A stretch of 64,000 nt of DNA from Paenibacillus silvestris. Lineage in GTDB: Bacteria; Bacillota; Bacilli; Paenibacillales; NBRC-103111. The translations under genes were made by a program, and so were the position numbers. Below the pieces are notes generated by a model. That model was not told where the DNA came from and ran no database searches. It saw only the letters and a program-made list of their open reading frames with translations. Each line of letters opens with the position of its first letter. Positions within the stretch are counted from its first letter, which is position 1. Location of the stretch: positions 785,513 through 849,512 of the forward strand of contig NZ_WTUZ01000040.1 in NCBI RefSeq assembly GCF_009882985.1, written 5' to 3'. Below, piece after piece: positions 1 to 8,883 of the stretch.

Positions 1-36
1 TAGTAACCTTGCCGGACAGCCTCATCGTAAAGCACA

Positions 37-1245
37 TCATAAACTTTGTGCCCGCGTCTGTTTCTCCTGTTTTTCCTTCATGATCGGCACTAACAGCCAA
101 GCTCCAATAATAAGCAGGCAACCGCTAAGCACATAGACCGCAAACAGCGAGGACAGATCTTTTAAATATCCCGAAATCGACATGCCCACCACCATCATAC
201 CCATAAAAATGGGGGTTATTGCGCCTCCGACCCTTCCCATATAAGCGGCTTCTGTATTTTTCATAAGAAGCGTTTGAATGCCAACTTGAACGCAGGGGTA
301 GAATAGCCCGCTTAGTGCCTGGAGTGCAAAGGACAGCACCAGTATCTTCGATGCTCCTACGGCAATCGTGCATATGGCGCTAACCAGCAAGCCCACTGCA
401 AGAAGCACCTGCGGTTTCACTTTCTTGGCTACAGTCATGATGAAGGCTCCACCAATCAGCATTGCCGCGCCATTCGTCATGAGAAACCACTGCATGAATG
501 CTTTATCCTGACCTAAGTTTTCTATCGTGATGAAAATCATTAGAGGCTGAATCATTCCCGCCGCAAGCCCTGAAGCAGCAAATGTTGCACCTAGGGTTCG
601 TAAAGAACGGTTAGACCATACATAACTTATCCCGGCCTTCATCTCGGACATAAAACTACCGGCTTGATCCGTCTTCACATCGTCCGTGTCACGTGGCAAG
701 AACGATAAGATAATGGCAGACGTCAGGAAAAATAAAAACGTCAATAGAAGGGAAACCTGAATACCAAACTGGATGAAAACAAAGACACCAATGATTGGAC
801 CTACGATGGTAAAGATGCCTATTAGAGATTGAGAAAGCGCCATGACACTTTGCAGTTTGTCGCCTGCGACATGCTTCTTATAGAGCTTCATCGCGGAGGG
901 CTGCGAAAATTGAGATAAGCTCGCAGAGATCAGTGTTCCAATTAATAACGCATACCATTCACCCATCACAAGAGCAAGCAGCACGGCTATCACGGAAATG
1001 GCTGATAAAAAGTCACTCCAAACCATCGTTCGCTTGGGTTTCCAGCGGTCTGCAAATGTCCCTCCGATAATCGCGAATAGAAATATAGGAGCAAATTCAA
1101 CGACAGAGATGAGTGACACATACGTAGGATCATTATTCGTTATATCTGTAACATATAAAAGTACGGCAAAATTTCTTATCCAAACACCTAATTGCAGGAA
1201 CACCCGCGAAAGGATAATGGTTCGCACATATCGATTCGTAAACAC
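37..1245 (-). CDS. MFS efflux-type transporter
   Basis: A 402-aa integral membrane protein with about 12 hydrophobic segments and the layout of the major facilitator superfamily drug/macrolide/siderophore exporter branch (MFS_3 type). The cytoplasmic loop after TM2 has GGTFADRWKPKRTMVWSD, the GxxxDRxxRR-like motif A of MFS proteins. It probably exports a small hydrophobic compound by proton antiport; the substrate cannot be read from sequence. The start is a GTG one base after the stop of the upstream 161-aa gene, with a GGGG ribosome site inside that gene, so the two are translationally coupled and share the promoter near 1813. A specific function is not assigned. Confidence 0.85.
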   Translation of the reverse strand: MFTNRYVRTIILSRVFLQLGVWIRNFAVLLYVTDITNNDPTYVSLISVVEFAPIFLFAIIGGTFADRWKPKRTMVWSDFLSAISVIAVLLALVMGEWYALLIGTLISASLSQFSQPSAMKLYKKHVAGDKLQSVMALSQSLIGIFTIVGPIIGVFVFIQFGIQVSLLLTFLFFLTSAIILSFLPRDTDDVKTDQAGSFMSEMKAGISYVWSNRSLRTLGATFAASGLAAGMIQPLMIFITIENLGQDKAFMQWFLMTNGAAMLIGGAFIMTVAKKVKPQVLLAVGLLVSAICTIAVGASKILVLSFALQALSGLFYPCVQVGIQTLLMKNTEAAYMGRVGGAITPIFMGMMVVGMSISGYLKDLSSLFAVYVLSGCLLIIGAWLLVPIMKEKQEKQTRAQSL

Positions 1246-1246
1246 G

Positions 1247-1732
1247 CTAATACCCCATATCTTTTAAAATTCTAGACAGCGTACGCAGACGTTCGCCATT
1301 AAGCTCATCATCTTCACTAAGCGCTTGGCTGAACAGTTTAATATCTTCATTAATTTTTTCGTTATCTGTACAGACCGCTACAGTCATCGCATCTCCTTGC
1401 AGACCTACACGGTCAATCACCGGATTCTCTGGATCGTACAAGTTCTTGTTTCGATATGCCTCTTCACGGAAATAGAGCATGCTTCGTGTAACAAGAATGG
1501 CCAGGTCGAGAACGCGATGCAGTGGCAGCTCTTCCGATTGTCGGGACCATTTCTCCCCCGTGTATCGCCAGACTTTGGCCGAAATGTCGACCTTCCCTCT
1601 GTCGTTCCATTGGGCCAATCCCAAAGAGAGCCCTTTCGCATCGGATGTACCAGCGGCGTATCTGCCATCCACTTGCTCATAGTTTTCAGAAACAATGACA
1701 GGCTTATGTTTTAAAGAAGTAGGTATTTTCAT
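1247..1732 (-). CDS. Conserved hypothetical protein (possibly DUF6530-like)
   Basis: A 161-aa soluble, charged protein without a signal peptide or membrane segment. It has a conserved-looking core (KGLSLGLAQWNDRGK, then AKVWRYTGEKWSRQSEELPL, then an amphipathic helix DLAILVTRSMLYFREEAYR) that reminds me of a small Bacillales family of unknown function; the family name is from memory and uncertain. The start has a good ribosome site (GAGGGAG, 8 nt before ATG). It is the first gene of an operon with the MFS exporter, so it may modulate export or handle the same compound. No enzymatic motif is visible and I do not assign a function. Confidence 0.75.
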   Translation of the reverse strand: MKIPTSLKHKPVIVSENYEQVDGRYAAGTSDAKGLSLGLAQWNDRGKVDISAKVWRYTGEKWSRQSEELPLHRVLDLAILVTRSMLYFREEAYRNKNLYDPENPVIDRVGLQGDAMTVAVCTDNEKINEDIKLFSQALSEDDELNGERLRTLSRILKDMGY

Positions 1733-1755
1733 TTGGTTATCTCCCTCGTTTTTAT

Positions 1756-1786
1756 TTAGTAATTTAGTAAATTACTAATTTAGTAA
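1756..1786 (-). promoter_or_regulatory. Candidate operator: four TTAGTAA heptamers in 8-bp phase
   Basis: TTAGTAA occurs at 1756, 1764 and 1780, and its inverse TTACTAA at 1772, so four heptamers sit exactly 8 bp apart. The central pair forms a perfect 15-bp dyad (1764-1778). The block lies just downstream of the predicted transcription start and upstream of the ribosome site, where a repressor would block the operon. No regulator gene is adjacent inside the window. The protein that binds is unknown. Confidence 0.55.
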
Positions 1787-1798
1787 TTCACAAACCAA

Positions 1799-1827
1799 AT
1801 TCTATCGTGAGTTCTCGAATAAGTCAA
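1799..1827 (-). promoter_or_regulatory. SigA promoter of the hypothetical-MFS operon
   Basis: Read on the minus strand: -35 TTGACT (1822-1827), a 17-nt spacer and -10 TAGAAT (1799-1804). Both hexamers are close to the SigA consensus. Transcription would start near 1792, immediately ahead of the heptamer block. Confidence 0.7.
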
Positions 1828-1935
1828 TATGTAAACGCGTATTGTTCATTTTTTTCACAAACGACCTCTAGGTTCCGCTATACGTCGCTGCCAGCAGCAT
1901 GCCAACTCGGCGTGGAGGGCTGGGCCGAGGCTCGG

Positions 1936-2150
1936 CTACGGGGAACTACAGGGCGCTATTTCTGCGAAATAGCCCCTTTTTACGCCGAAGGGGAACTGTG
2001 GTCCCTTATTTCTAAGATTTGGCTGATATTCCGCCAAATTCTTAGAAATAAGACCCTCCAGTTCCCCGAAAAGATCTCAAACACCCCTGAGCGCATAAAT
2101 AGCGCCCTCAGGTTCCGCTATTGCCGCCGCCACCAGCCCGGCTATGACTA
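1936..2150. repeat. Palindromic intergenic repeat cluster (MITE/REP-like)
   Basis: The gene-free stretch 1828-2153 is filled by GC-rich inverted repeats. A first unit (about 1938-1986) has GGGGAACTACAGGGCGCTAT and a CTATTTC-tgc-GAAATAG hairpin. The second (1990-2067) is an almost complete palindrome of 78 bp: outer arms GGGGAACTG/CAGTTCCCC, inner arms TTATTTCTAAGA-TTTGGC/GCCAAA-TTCTTAGAAATAA around a 9-nt loop. A third half-unit (about 2090-2120) reads AAATAGCGCCCTCAGGTTCCGC. No transposase is present. The same motif recurs at 26.4, 50.9 and 63.7 kb. An open frame across it is fortuitous. Confidence 0.75.
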
Positions 2151-2153
2151 TCC

Positions 2154-3572
2154 CTACTTTCCTCCGCTGCTCAGCCTCATTTCATTCAAATGTTCGGCAA
2201 GCTGACTCGTTCGCTGTTTATTCAGCGGGTATAAGAAAATGATGATGATGAATATGATCAGATACACGATGCCTGGGACTAAAGTGGCCAAAGTGTATAT
2301 GCCATCAAGTGCTTCCTTGCTCTGCACAGAGCGAGCCGCATCATACCCAACAGAACCGATAGCCACGCCGCCTATGCCGCCTGCAAGCGCTTGCCCGACC
2401 TTGCGGGCAAAGGAATAAACGGAGTACACGGTGCCATCTTCCCGCATGCCAGTCACATACTCCTGATAGTCAATCACGTCAGTGACAAAAGCCCATACGA
2501 CTAAATTGAAAAAGGCAAAACCAAACATCCCAACAGCGGAAATAATCACAAATTGCCAAGCTGTCAAACTCGGTAAGAAATACAAAGTAAGGTAGACGAC
2601 AGCGGAAAGCAGCATGCCAGCTGCTGCGATCTCCTTCTTGCCGAATTTGTATACCAATGATTTCACGAAAGGAATCGCGATAAATACCGCAGCTGTCTGG
2701 ATTAATCCCGCCATACTCAACATCGAAGCGCTTCCAAAATAATTTTTAAACAAATACACATTCACTGCGCCTACCAGCATGGAAAGCATCATAAACGTGA
2801 GCGACGCAATCAGAATGGAGATTAATGGTCTATTTTTTAACATGCCTTTTAACGTTGTACGTAGTTGAATCTTATTCCTTTGCGTTTCTGGTATTGTAAT
2901 CCGTTCTGTTGATAATTTATAACATGCCATGTAGCACGCGATCGATAAAATACCAAAAATAATTGCTGCCAGCATGAACCTGTTGGAATCCGCTTTATTG
3001 TTAACGAACAGGATTAAAGGCCCCACCACGTTGATAATTAGACTAGCCAGCATTGCCCCCATCGTCCGAAATGTCGATAAAGTTGTACGCTCGACCGAGT
3101 CGCTCGTAATCACAGACGCCATAGATCCGTATGGGATATTGACTGTGCTGTACAGCGTACCCCAAACCAGATAAGTGACAAACGCATAGGCCATATAGAA
3201 GCCATCTGACATCCCTGGAATCTTCACGAACATGAGAATACCTGACAAGACAAGCGGAAAAGACATTCGGAAGATCCAAGGCCGAAATTTGCCTTGAATC
3301 CCCGCTTTTCTCGTGTCGATGAAACGCCCCCATACCACATCTGCAACAGCATCCCAAAGTCTTGCGATTACAAATACAAGACCTATCGTCGCAGCGTGAA
3401 TCTTAAAAATATCTGTGTAGTAAACCATTAAGAATGAGCTTACCAGGATGAAGAAGAAATCATTTCCGAAATCACCGAACAAATAACCCAGCTTATCCCG
3501 GACCCCGAAAGGGCGGCTCGCCTTGGCGTTAATCTTTGTTTCAGACACATTGTGAATAACCATATTACTCAT
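2154..3572 (-). CDS. GPH-family glucuronide/sugar:cation symporter
   Basis: A 472-aa polytopic membrane protein of the glycoside-pentoside-hexuronide:cation symporter family (MelB/UidB/XynP type). The N-terminal part has the family look (KLGYLFGDFGNDFFFI, then DAVADVVWGRFIDTRK with the conserved Asp residues near TM2), and KFRPWIF follows as in MelB-like loops. It should bring a glycoside into the cell with Na+ or H+. It lies 42 bp downstream of beta-glucuronidase on the same strand, so a glucuronide is the likely cargo (inference). The ATG start sits close behind the previous gene, so both are probably one transcript. Confidence 0.88.
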   Translation of the reverse strand: MSNMVIHNVSETKINAKASRPFGVRDKLGYLFGDFGNDFFFILVSSFLMVYYTDIFKIHAATIGLVFVIARLWDAVADVVWGRFIDTRKAGIQGKFRPWIFRMSFPLVLSGILMFVKIPGMSDGFYMAYAFVTYLVWGTLYSTVNIPYGSMASVITSDSVERTTLSTFRTMGAMLASLIINVVGPLILFVNNKADSNRFMLAAIIFGILSIACYMACYKLSTERITIPETQRNKIQLRTTLKGMLKNRPLISILIASLTFMMLSMLVGAVNVYLFKNYFGSASMLSMAGLIQTAAVFIAIPFVKSLVYKFGKKEIAAAGMLLSAVVYLTLYFLPSLTAWQFVIISAVGMFGFAFFNLVVWAFVTDVIDYQEYVTGMREDGTVYSVYSFARKVGQALAGGIGGVAIGSVGYDAARSVQSKEALDGIYTLATLVPGIVYLIIFIIIIFLYPLNKQRTSQLAEHLNEMRLSSGGK

Positions 3573-3614
3573 TGTATCCCCCCACTACATGTGCGATTGC
3601 CGTATGCTCGGATG

Positions 3615-5411
3615 CTATTTCTTATACCCGTACTCTGGAATAGCCAGCCATCTTTTGCGCAGTTCATGAGCGGCATATTTCGGCTTTCGATCCCGCGTGA
3701 AGATGCCTTTCTTATTTCCTTGAACCCGAATAATCCCTTGGGACGTGTTAAAATCTGCAAAATTCCAAACCTGCTCGCCAACGAAGGTGTTAAACTCATC
3801 AAATACTTCGTGGTTAGCTCGCAAGTACTCGACCTGAAACTCCTCGGTAAACATTACAGGGTCTACATCATGCAAGCCAGCAATCGTATCTGCGCCATAC
3901 TCCGTCATCATAATCGGCTTGCCTGGGCAGCGTTTGCCCCATCCGTTCAATTCCTCGCGCAGCTTGATCTTGGCCGCTTCCATATCCCCGCTTTGTACAT
4001 ACCAGCCGTAATACCTATTCAGTGCAAGCACGTCAACTAGCTCAGCAACTTTACATGTTTCAGGCGTTGACATAAGGTGTGTGACAATGGTCACAGGTCT
4101 TTTTTGCGGATCAAGCTCTTTGGCAAGCTCGACAAGCGGCTTGAAGTAAGCATCTGCTCCCTCTTCTTCCGAGGCCGGCTCATTAGCTATTGACCACATA
4201 ACGACACAAGCGTGATTTTTGTCCCGCGCGATGAGTTCCCGAATAACGTCTTGGTGATGTTCTTTTGTACGAAGTTCCTCCCACGTTTTCCGCTTCGCAC
4301 CGTTTCCGAACATCGCCATGAAATTAAGATGCAGTCCGACGGCAGGCGTCTCATCAATCACAACAAGTCCTTCCAGGTCAGCAAGTCGCATTAATTCCTC
4401 GGAATAAGGATAGTGGGCTGTACGGAACGAATTGGCACCGATCCATTTCATCAAGCGGAAATCCAGAACATTGGCCGCCTCATTCAATCCTCTTCCATGT
4501 ATCGCAGAATCTTCATGTTTCCCGAACCCTTTGAAATAAAATGGCTTATGATTAATCAGGAATTTCCCATCTTTAACCTCGACCGTTCTTACACCAAAAG
4601 GCTGTTCATAAACATCAACAAGCTGTCCATTATCGCTAATCTCAACTCTAAGCGTGTACAAATAGGCTTTCAGAGGCTCCCACAGTGTCACCTCTTCGAT
4701 TTCGATCATCCCCTGAAGTCCATTGCTTTCTCCTACGACTACACCTGACTGATCGACAACAGCTGCCTTCACTTGCCCTTTCCCCGTTATGTCCACTTCA
4801 TACTGAACAATCCCCTTCTGTTCGTTCCAATTGGTTAGAATGGTCACATCTTTCACATGCACATGAGGTGTTGTATATATTTTCACCGGTCTATGGAGGC
4901 CAGCATAATTAAAGAAATCAAAGTTCGGACTATTTTTCGCAACAAGGCCACGCCCCGGAACCTCCTGCTCACTATAGTTGCCTACTGGCAGTGTCGTCTC
5001 ATCCACGATATTGTTCACAGCAACCGTTAATCGATTATGCCCCGTTGTTAAAAAGGTGTTGATTTCCGCTTCAAACGGTGTGAAACCACCTTTATGCTCC
5101 ATAACAGGCTCTCCATTCACATAAACCACAGCTCGATGAGTAGCTGAACCAAAGCGCAAGACAATACGCTCCGACATCAGCAAATTTAATACGGTGAAAT
5201 CTCGCTCATACCAGACCCAGCCCACATGGTTTCGTATATCAGCTGTAACGCCTACATCATTAAAGGATGATGGCACTGACATCGGGATGGTTTCTCTAAG
5301 CGAAGTAGCGAACCATTTCTCTTGAAAGCCCTTTCCAAAATCCAGTTTAAATTTCCAAATCCCACTAAGATCTATCATTCCCCGTGACTCTGAGACGATT
5401 GGATATAACAT
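3615..5411 (-). CDS. uidA: Beta-glucuronidase (GH2)
   Basis: A 598-aa cytosolic glycoside hydrolase family 2 enzyme that splits beta-D-glucuronides. Order: sugar-binding jelly-roll domain (about 1-175), Ig-like domain (about 175-270), TIM barrel. The acid/base Glu is in MWSIANEPASEE (near residue 400) and the nucleophile Glu in MMTEYGADTIAGLH (near 490). The NKK of VQGNKKGIFTRDRKPK matches the Asn-x-Lys motif known to bind the glucuronate carboxylate, which separates true glucuronidases from beta-galactosidases. The length is close to E. coli UidA (603 aa). The start at 5411 is chosen because AAGGAG lies 9 nt upstream; an earlier in-frame start lacks a ribosome site. First gene of a two-gene operon with the GPH symporter. 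Confidence 0.95.
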   Translation of the reverse strand: MLYPIVSESRGMIDLSGIWKFKLDFGKGFQEKWFATSLRETIPMSVPSSFNDVGVTADIRNHVGWVWYERDFTVLNLLMSERIVLRFGSATHRAVVYVNGEPVMEHKGGFTPFEAEINTFLTTGHNRLTVAVNNIVDETTLPVGNYSEQEVPGRGLVAKNSPNFDFFNYAGLHRPVKIYTTPHVHVKDVTILTNWNEQKGIVQYEVDITGKGQVKAAVVDQSGVVVGESNGLQGMIEIEEVTLWEPLKAYLYTLRVEISDNGQLVDVYEQPFGVRTVEVKDGKFLINHKPFYFKGFGKHEDSAIHGRGLNEAANVLDFRLMKWIGANSFRTAHYPYSEELMRLADLEGLVVIDETPAVGLHLNFMAMFGNGAKRKTWEELRTKEHHQDVIRELIARDKNHACVVMWSIANEPASEEEGADAYFKPLVELAKELDPQKRPVTIVTHLMSTPETCKVAELVDVLALNRYYGWYVQSGDMEAAKIKLREELNGWGKRCPGKPIMMTEYGADTIAGLHDVDPVMFTEEFQVEYLRANHEVFDEFNTFVGEQVWNFADFNTSQGIIRVQGNKKGIFTRDRKPKYAAHELRKRWLAIPEYGYKK

Positions 5412-5426
5412 AACACCCGCTCCTTT

Positions 5427-5484
5427 TAATCTGATTTTCAAGCTCAACAATTAAGATTATACTAAGAGAATCAAATTCAGATTA
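5427..5484. promoter_or_regulatory. Divergent control region uidA / PocR-AraC regulator
   Basis: For uidA a perfect -10 TATAAT (minus strand, 5456-5461) is present, but no good -35 can be found at 16-18 nt. This is typical of an activator-dependent promoter. Inverted arms TAATCTG (5427-5433) and CAGATTA (5478-5484) flank it and are candidate sites for the divergent AraC-type regulator. The binding assignment is inference. Confidence 0.45.
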
Positions 5485-5544
5485 GGATGTAAATTGCATC
5501 TAAGGGATGATTTTAACATACTTGCTCAAAGTAAGGAGAATCTT

Positions 5545-6765
5545 ATGACCGTACAGCCATTCCACCTCTCCGCGATAAGTACGACATTTTTTCACTTAAC
5601 GGATATCAATACCGTCGTTACAACCAGCAGCGGAGCTGTTTTATTGCATCATGAACATGACCCTACCCCTGAATTTCTAAGTGAGTGGCTGAAGGAGGAC
5701 ATCGCATTCCTCTGCACAGAAGCTCAACAATCCCCTGGACAATGCTGTAAATACACGAATACTTGGGGGTTTACTTACCTGGCCAAAGCTTTCAGAATCC
5801 ATGAGGAGCGCACCAACATACTAGTCACCGGACCTTTCTTGCTGCAGGTTCCAGATGTCAATAGACTATACACGAGCTTCAAACTGGATCAAGGAAAACG
5901 AATTGAATTAGAGGTCTTTTACCGAGGGTTGAAATTAATTAGCGCTGCGAGGGTTCAAAGTATGGCTAATGTTTTCGAGCAAATCGAAGGCATTTCGCAA
6001 ACCGATATTCGGGAATTAGAGCTCCAACCAGAACCCGTTAGATCTCCCCGGCAAAGAAGCGTCGAGCTCATGCTGCAGCAATCCGATGAAGCTTATATCG
6101 ACCTGATTGATTTACGTTATCAAATTGAGCAAGAGATGATAATGGCAGTCCAGCATGGCGATCATGATACGTTGCAGAAAGTACGCTCCAAAATGAAAAA
6201 TCTGTATGACTTCTCCGAAAGATTCCCGAATCAGCCGGTTAGAGCCTTAAGAAATGCCCTTATTATTCTAAATACATTGCTGCGAGTCGCCGCCAAAAAT
6301 GCGAATGTCCAGCCCTTTTTCTTGCATCAAATCTCTGAGAAATTCGCCAAACAAATCGAACGGACCGAAACGATCCAATCGCTTGATAAATTAATGACAC
6401 GCCTATTCGACGAATATTGTCAGTTGGTACGCCTGCATGCTGTAAAGGGATACTCCCCCCTCGTCCAAAAAGTCCTTCAATTCGTTTCCTTGCGTTACAA
6501 TAAACCATTAAGCCTAGAGGAGCTTTCCCAAGAGTGCCACGCACATCCAGCACATATTTCAAGGCAGTTCAAGAAGGAAACAGGAATGACAATAACTGAC
6601 TTCCAGCAGAAACAACGGATTGAAGAAGCCAAACCGTTACTGAGAAAAGGCGATTTATCCATCAAATGGATTGCCGAATCCATTGGTTTCGATGATCCTG
6701 GCTACTTTGCCCGCATTTTCAAAAAAATCGAAGGAGTGACACCAACCCAATTTCAAAAAAACTAA
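5545..6765 (+). CDS. PocR/AraC-family transcriptional regulator
   Basis: A 406-aa regulator. The N-terminal 170 residues resemble the PocR sensory domain (start FFHLTDINTVVTTSSGAVL, later GQCCKYTNTWGFTYLAKAF, where Cys residues may form part of the ligand pocket). The C-terminal 100 residues are two AraC helix-turn-helix motifs (LSLEELSQECHAHPAHISRQFK and IKWIAESIGFDDPGYFARIFKK, ending GVTPTQFQ). The start at 5545 is set by AAGGAG 6 nt upstream; an earlier in-frame ATG at 5494 has no ribosome site. It is divergent from uidA and probably activates it when a glucuronide or related ligand is present (inference). Confidence 0.88.
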   Translation: MTVQPFHLSAISTTFFHLTDINTVVTTSSGAVLLHHEHDPTPEFLSEWLKEDIAFLCTEAQQSPGQCCKYTNTWGFTYLAKAFRIHEERTNILVTGPFLLQVPDVNRLYTSFKLDQGKRIELEVFYRGLKLISAARVQSMANVFEQIEGISQTDIRELELQPEPVRSPRQRSVELMLQQSDEAYIDLIDLRYQIEQEMIMAVQHGDHDTLQKVRSKMKNLYDFSERFPNQPVRALRNALIILNTLLRVAAKNANVQPFFLHQISEKFAKQIERTETIQSLDKLMTRLFDEYCQLVRLHAVKGYSPLVQKVLQFVSLRYNKPLSLEELSQECHAHPAHISRQFKKETGMTITDFQQKQRIEEAKPLLRKGDLSIKWIAESIGFDDPGYFARIFKKIEGVTPTQFQKN

Positions 6766-6791
6766 ATCAAGCTTACTTTACCTTCATGATG

Positions 6792-6821
6792 TTGGATTAA
6801 GGACAAGTTAAATGATACAAT
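6792..6821 (+). promoter_or_regulatory. Promoter of the VOC gene
   Basis: TTGGAT (6792-6797), 18-nt spacer, TACAAT (6816-6821). It fits SigA and lies 44 bp before the start codon. Confidence 0.45.
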
Positions 6822-6864
6822 ATGGGAATAATATGCAAACTAACAAATCTGAGGAGTGATACAA

Positions 6865-7293
6865 ATGGCATTAGATTTTTACTTGAATTTTAATGGAAAT
6901 TGTCGTGAAGCGGTGGAGTATTATGCAGAAGTTTTCGGGACAGAGCAACCGAAAATCATGGCCTTTGGCGATACGCCAGCAGACCCAGCTTACCCACTCC
7001 CAGAAGAAGCGAAATCCTTGGTCATGCACGCTAGACTTACGATTAGCGGCAGCACAGTTATGTTCTCTGACGTATTCCCAGGCATGCCTTTTGTAGCTGG
7101 AAACAATATCTCCCTATCCATGGTTAGCAAAGATGTCGAAGAAATCAAGTCCGCGTTCCATAAGCTGAAAGAAGGCGGCAAAGTTGGCATGGAATTGCAG
7201 GAAACTTTTTGGAGCAAACTCTACGGAAACTTGGAAGACAAGTTCGGAATCCAATGGCAATTTAATTACGATAACGGCGAAACCGTGTATTAA
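6865..7293 (+). CDS. VOC-superfamily protein (PhnB-like)
   Basis: A 142-aa cytosolic protein of the vicinal oxygen chelate fold, PhnB/3-demethylubiquinone-methyltransferase-like group (often annotated glyoxalase/bleomycin-resistance family). It begins ALDFYLNFNGNCREAVEYYAEVFG, the usual first betaalpha unit, and ends WGKLYG-like (FWSKLYGNLEDKFGIQWQFNY), the usual last strand. The catalytic role of this subgroup is unknown; several members lack metal ligands. The start at ATG 6865 is chosen for the GAGGAG site 8 nt upstream rather than the GTG inside that site. A single-gene unit with its own promoter and terminator. Confidence 0.85.
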   Translation: MALDFYLNFNGNCREAVEYYAEVFGTEQPKIMAFGDTPADPAYPLPEEAKSLVMHARLTISGSTVMFSDVFPGMPFVAGNNISLSMVSKDVEEIKSAFHKLKEGGKVGMELQETFWSKLYGNLEDKFGIQWQFNYDNGETVY

Positions 7294-7318
7294 TGACATA
7301 ACAATCGCATGCCAAAAA

Positions 7319-7361
7319 AACACCTCTTCTCCTTCTAGGAAGATTGAGGTGTTCTTTTTTT
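7319..7361. terminator. Bidirectional intrinsic terminator
   Basis: AACACCTC (7319-7326) pairs with GAGGTGTT (7346-7353), followed by a run of T on the plus strand and preceded by a run of A, which is a T run on the minus strand. It serves both the VOC gene and the convergent cardiolipin synthase gene. Confidence 0.8.
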
Positions 7362-7363
7362 GT

Positions 7364-8818
7364 TCATAAAATGGGAGAGATCAATTTCGAGATGGACTCC
7401 AAGAATCGTATCCGTAGGGAACGTTTTTCATATTCCTCCAACGTCAATTCCATACACCCCTCCATGTCCTTCCAAAACGTAGCTTCCAGATTTTTCGCTG
7501 TTTCTTCGTGGTACATCAGCGCATTCGTCTCGAAATTAAGCCGCAGACTGCGAATATCGAAGTTAGCCGTCCCTACCGATGCTACTTTCCCATCGATAAT
7601 AATCGTCTTCGCGTGCAAGAACCCATAATCGTAGAGGTAACATTTCACTCCGGCACGAAGCAATTCCCCCACATAATACAGGGAAGCCCAGTGCACAAAC
7701 AGGTGATCCGCTTTCTCCGGAATCATAATACGAACATCGATTCCTGACAACGCGGCAATGCGCAAAGCATTGAGCATGCTCTCTTCTGGTATAAAATACG
7801 GCGTCTGCAACAGGATCCGCTTTTTGGCCATGTGAATCATTTTGAGAAATGTATACACAAAATGCGGCCATTCTTCATTAGGCCCACTAGCCACTATCTG
7901 CATAGGTACTTGCTGCAAAGCACTTCTTTCTCCACGTTCTGGAAAATAGCACGGATCGACTTCGACTGGCATCGCAGAGGCTAAATTCCAGTCCAGAATG
8001 AAACGGGACTGAAGCGCGCGAACCACGCTTCCCGTTAAGCGCAAATGGGTATCTCGCCAAAACCCGAACTTAGGATCCATGCCGAGATATTCATTCCCTA
8101 CATTGAACCCGCCCATATACGCAATTTGACCATCAATAATGACCAATTTCCGATGATTGCGATAGTTCACCCGATAGTTCAAATAAGGAATTCGGGAAGG
8201 GAAGAAGGCTGCTTTATGCCCCCCGGCTTTCAGAAAATCACGAAAAAAGGAATCTTTCAAAGATCGTGAACCAATATCATCATACAAAAATCGAACGATG
8301 ACACCCTGTTCCGCTTTTCTCGTTAACGCCTGAATGATTCTCTTCCCAAGCGCGTCATTCTTCACGATGTAATACTGCATATGAATATGCGTTTTCGCTT
8401 CCTCGATTTTCAAGAGTAAATCGCTGAATTTGCTTATGCCATCTGTGAAAATATGGACACCGTTATCCTGGGTCAGAAATGCGTCATTGGAGGACACGTT
8501 CAAATAAATCAAATCACGATATTCGTTGACCATGGGATCTAGATACGTCATCGTCCCATTCATCAGCTGCTCTCGCTGCTCAGAGATGACCGTCTGCATT
8601 CTTTCCTGCATGCGCTGGTTCCATTTATACAGCTTCCTGCGGCTTAGATTTTGTCCTAGCATCACGTAGAGCAGAAATCCGAGAATTGGAATGAACAGAA
8701 GCACCATCAGCCAAGACCAGGTGGCAGCCACGTTCCGGCGTTCTAAGAACACGACTGTAAGGGCAAGTAAAATATTAATAATAAAAAGTACAGTAAGCGC
8801 GTGCGATACCCAATCCAT
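7364..8818 (-). CDS. cls: Cardiolipin synthase
   Basis: A 484-aa membrane-bound phospholipase D superfamily enzyme that condenses two phosphatidylglycerol molecules to cardiolipin and glycerol. Two N-terminal membrane helices (about 5-28 and 35-57) are followed by two HKD catalytic motifs: HRKLVIIDGQIAYMGGFN and HAKTIIIDGKVASVGTANFD. The length is typical of bacterial ClsA (about 480-510 aa). It is a monocistronic gene between two terminators. The exact paralogue (there are often several in Bacillales) cannot be decided from one window. Confidence 0.94.
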   Translation of the reverse strand: MDWVSHALTVLFIINILLALTVVFLERRNVAATWSWLMVLLFIPILGFLLYVMLGQNLSRRKLYKWNQRMQERMQTVISEQREQLMNGTMTYLDPMVNEYRDLIYLNVSSNDAFLTQDNGVHIFTDGISKFSDLLLKIEEAKTHIHMQYYIVKNDALGKRIIQALTRKAEQGVIVRFLYDDIGSRSLKDSFFRDFLKAGGHKAAFFPSRIPYLNYRVNYRNHRKLVIIDGQIAYMGGFNVGNEYLGMDPKFGFWRDTHLRLTGSVVRALQSRFILDWNLASAMPVEVDPCYFPERGERSALQQVPMQIVASGPNEEWPHFVYTFLKMIHMAKKRILLQTPYFIPEESMLNALRIAALSGIDVRIMIPEKADHLFVHWASLYYVGELLRAGVKCYLYDYGFLHAKTIIIDGKVASVGTANFDIRSLRLNFETNALMYHEETAKNLEATFWKDMEGCMELTLEEYEKRSLRIRFLESISKLISPIL

Positions 8819-8883
8819 TTAGCCACTCCTAACCGTTGATGTCGGTGGATCAGCAATATTATACCTTATTTTCGGCAATTTCG

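Noticed and set aside
1807..2205. 132-aa open frame through the 1.9-kb repeats
   Set aside because: The frame crosses the palindromes and the end of the symporter gene; no ribosome site, no protein-like pattern.
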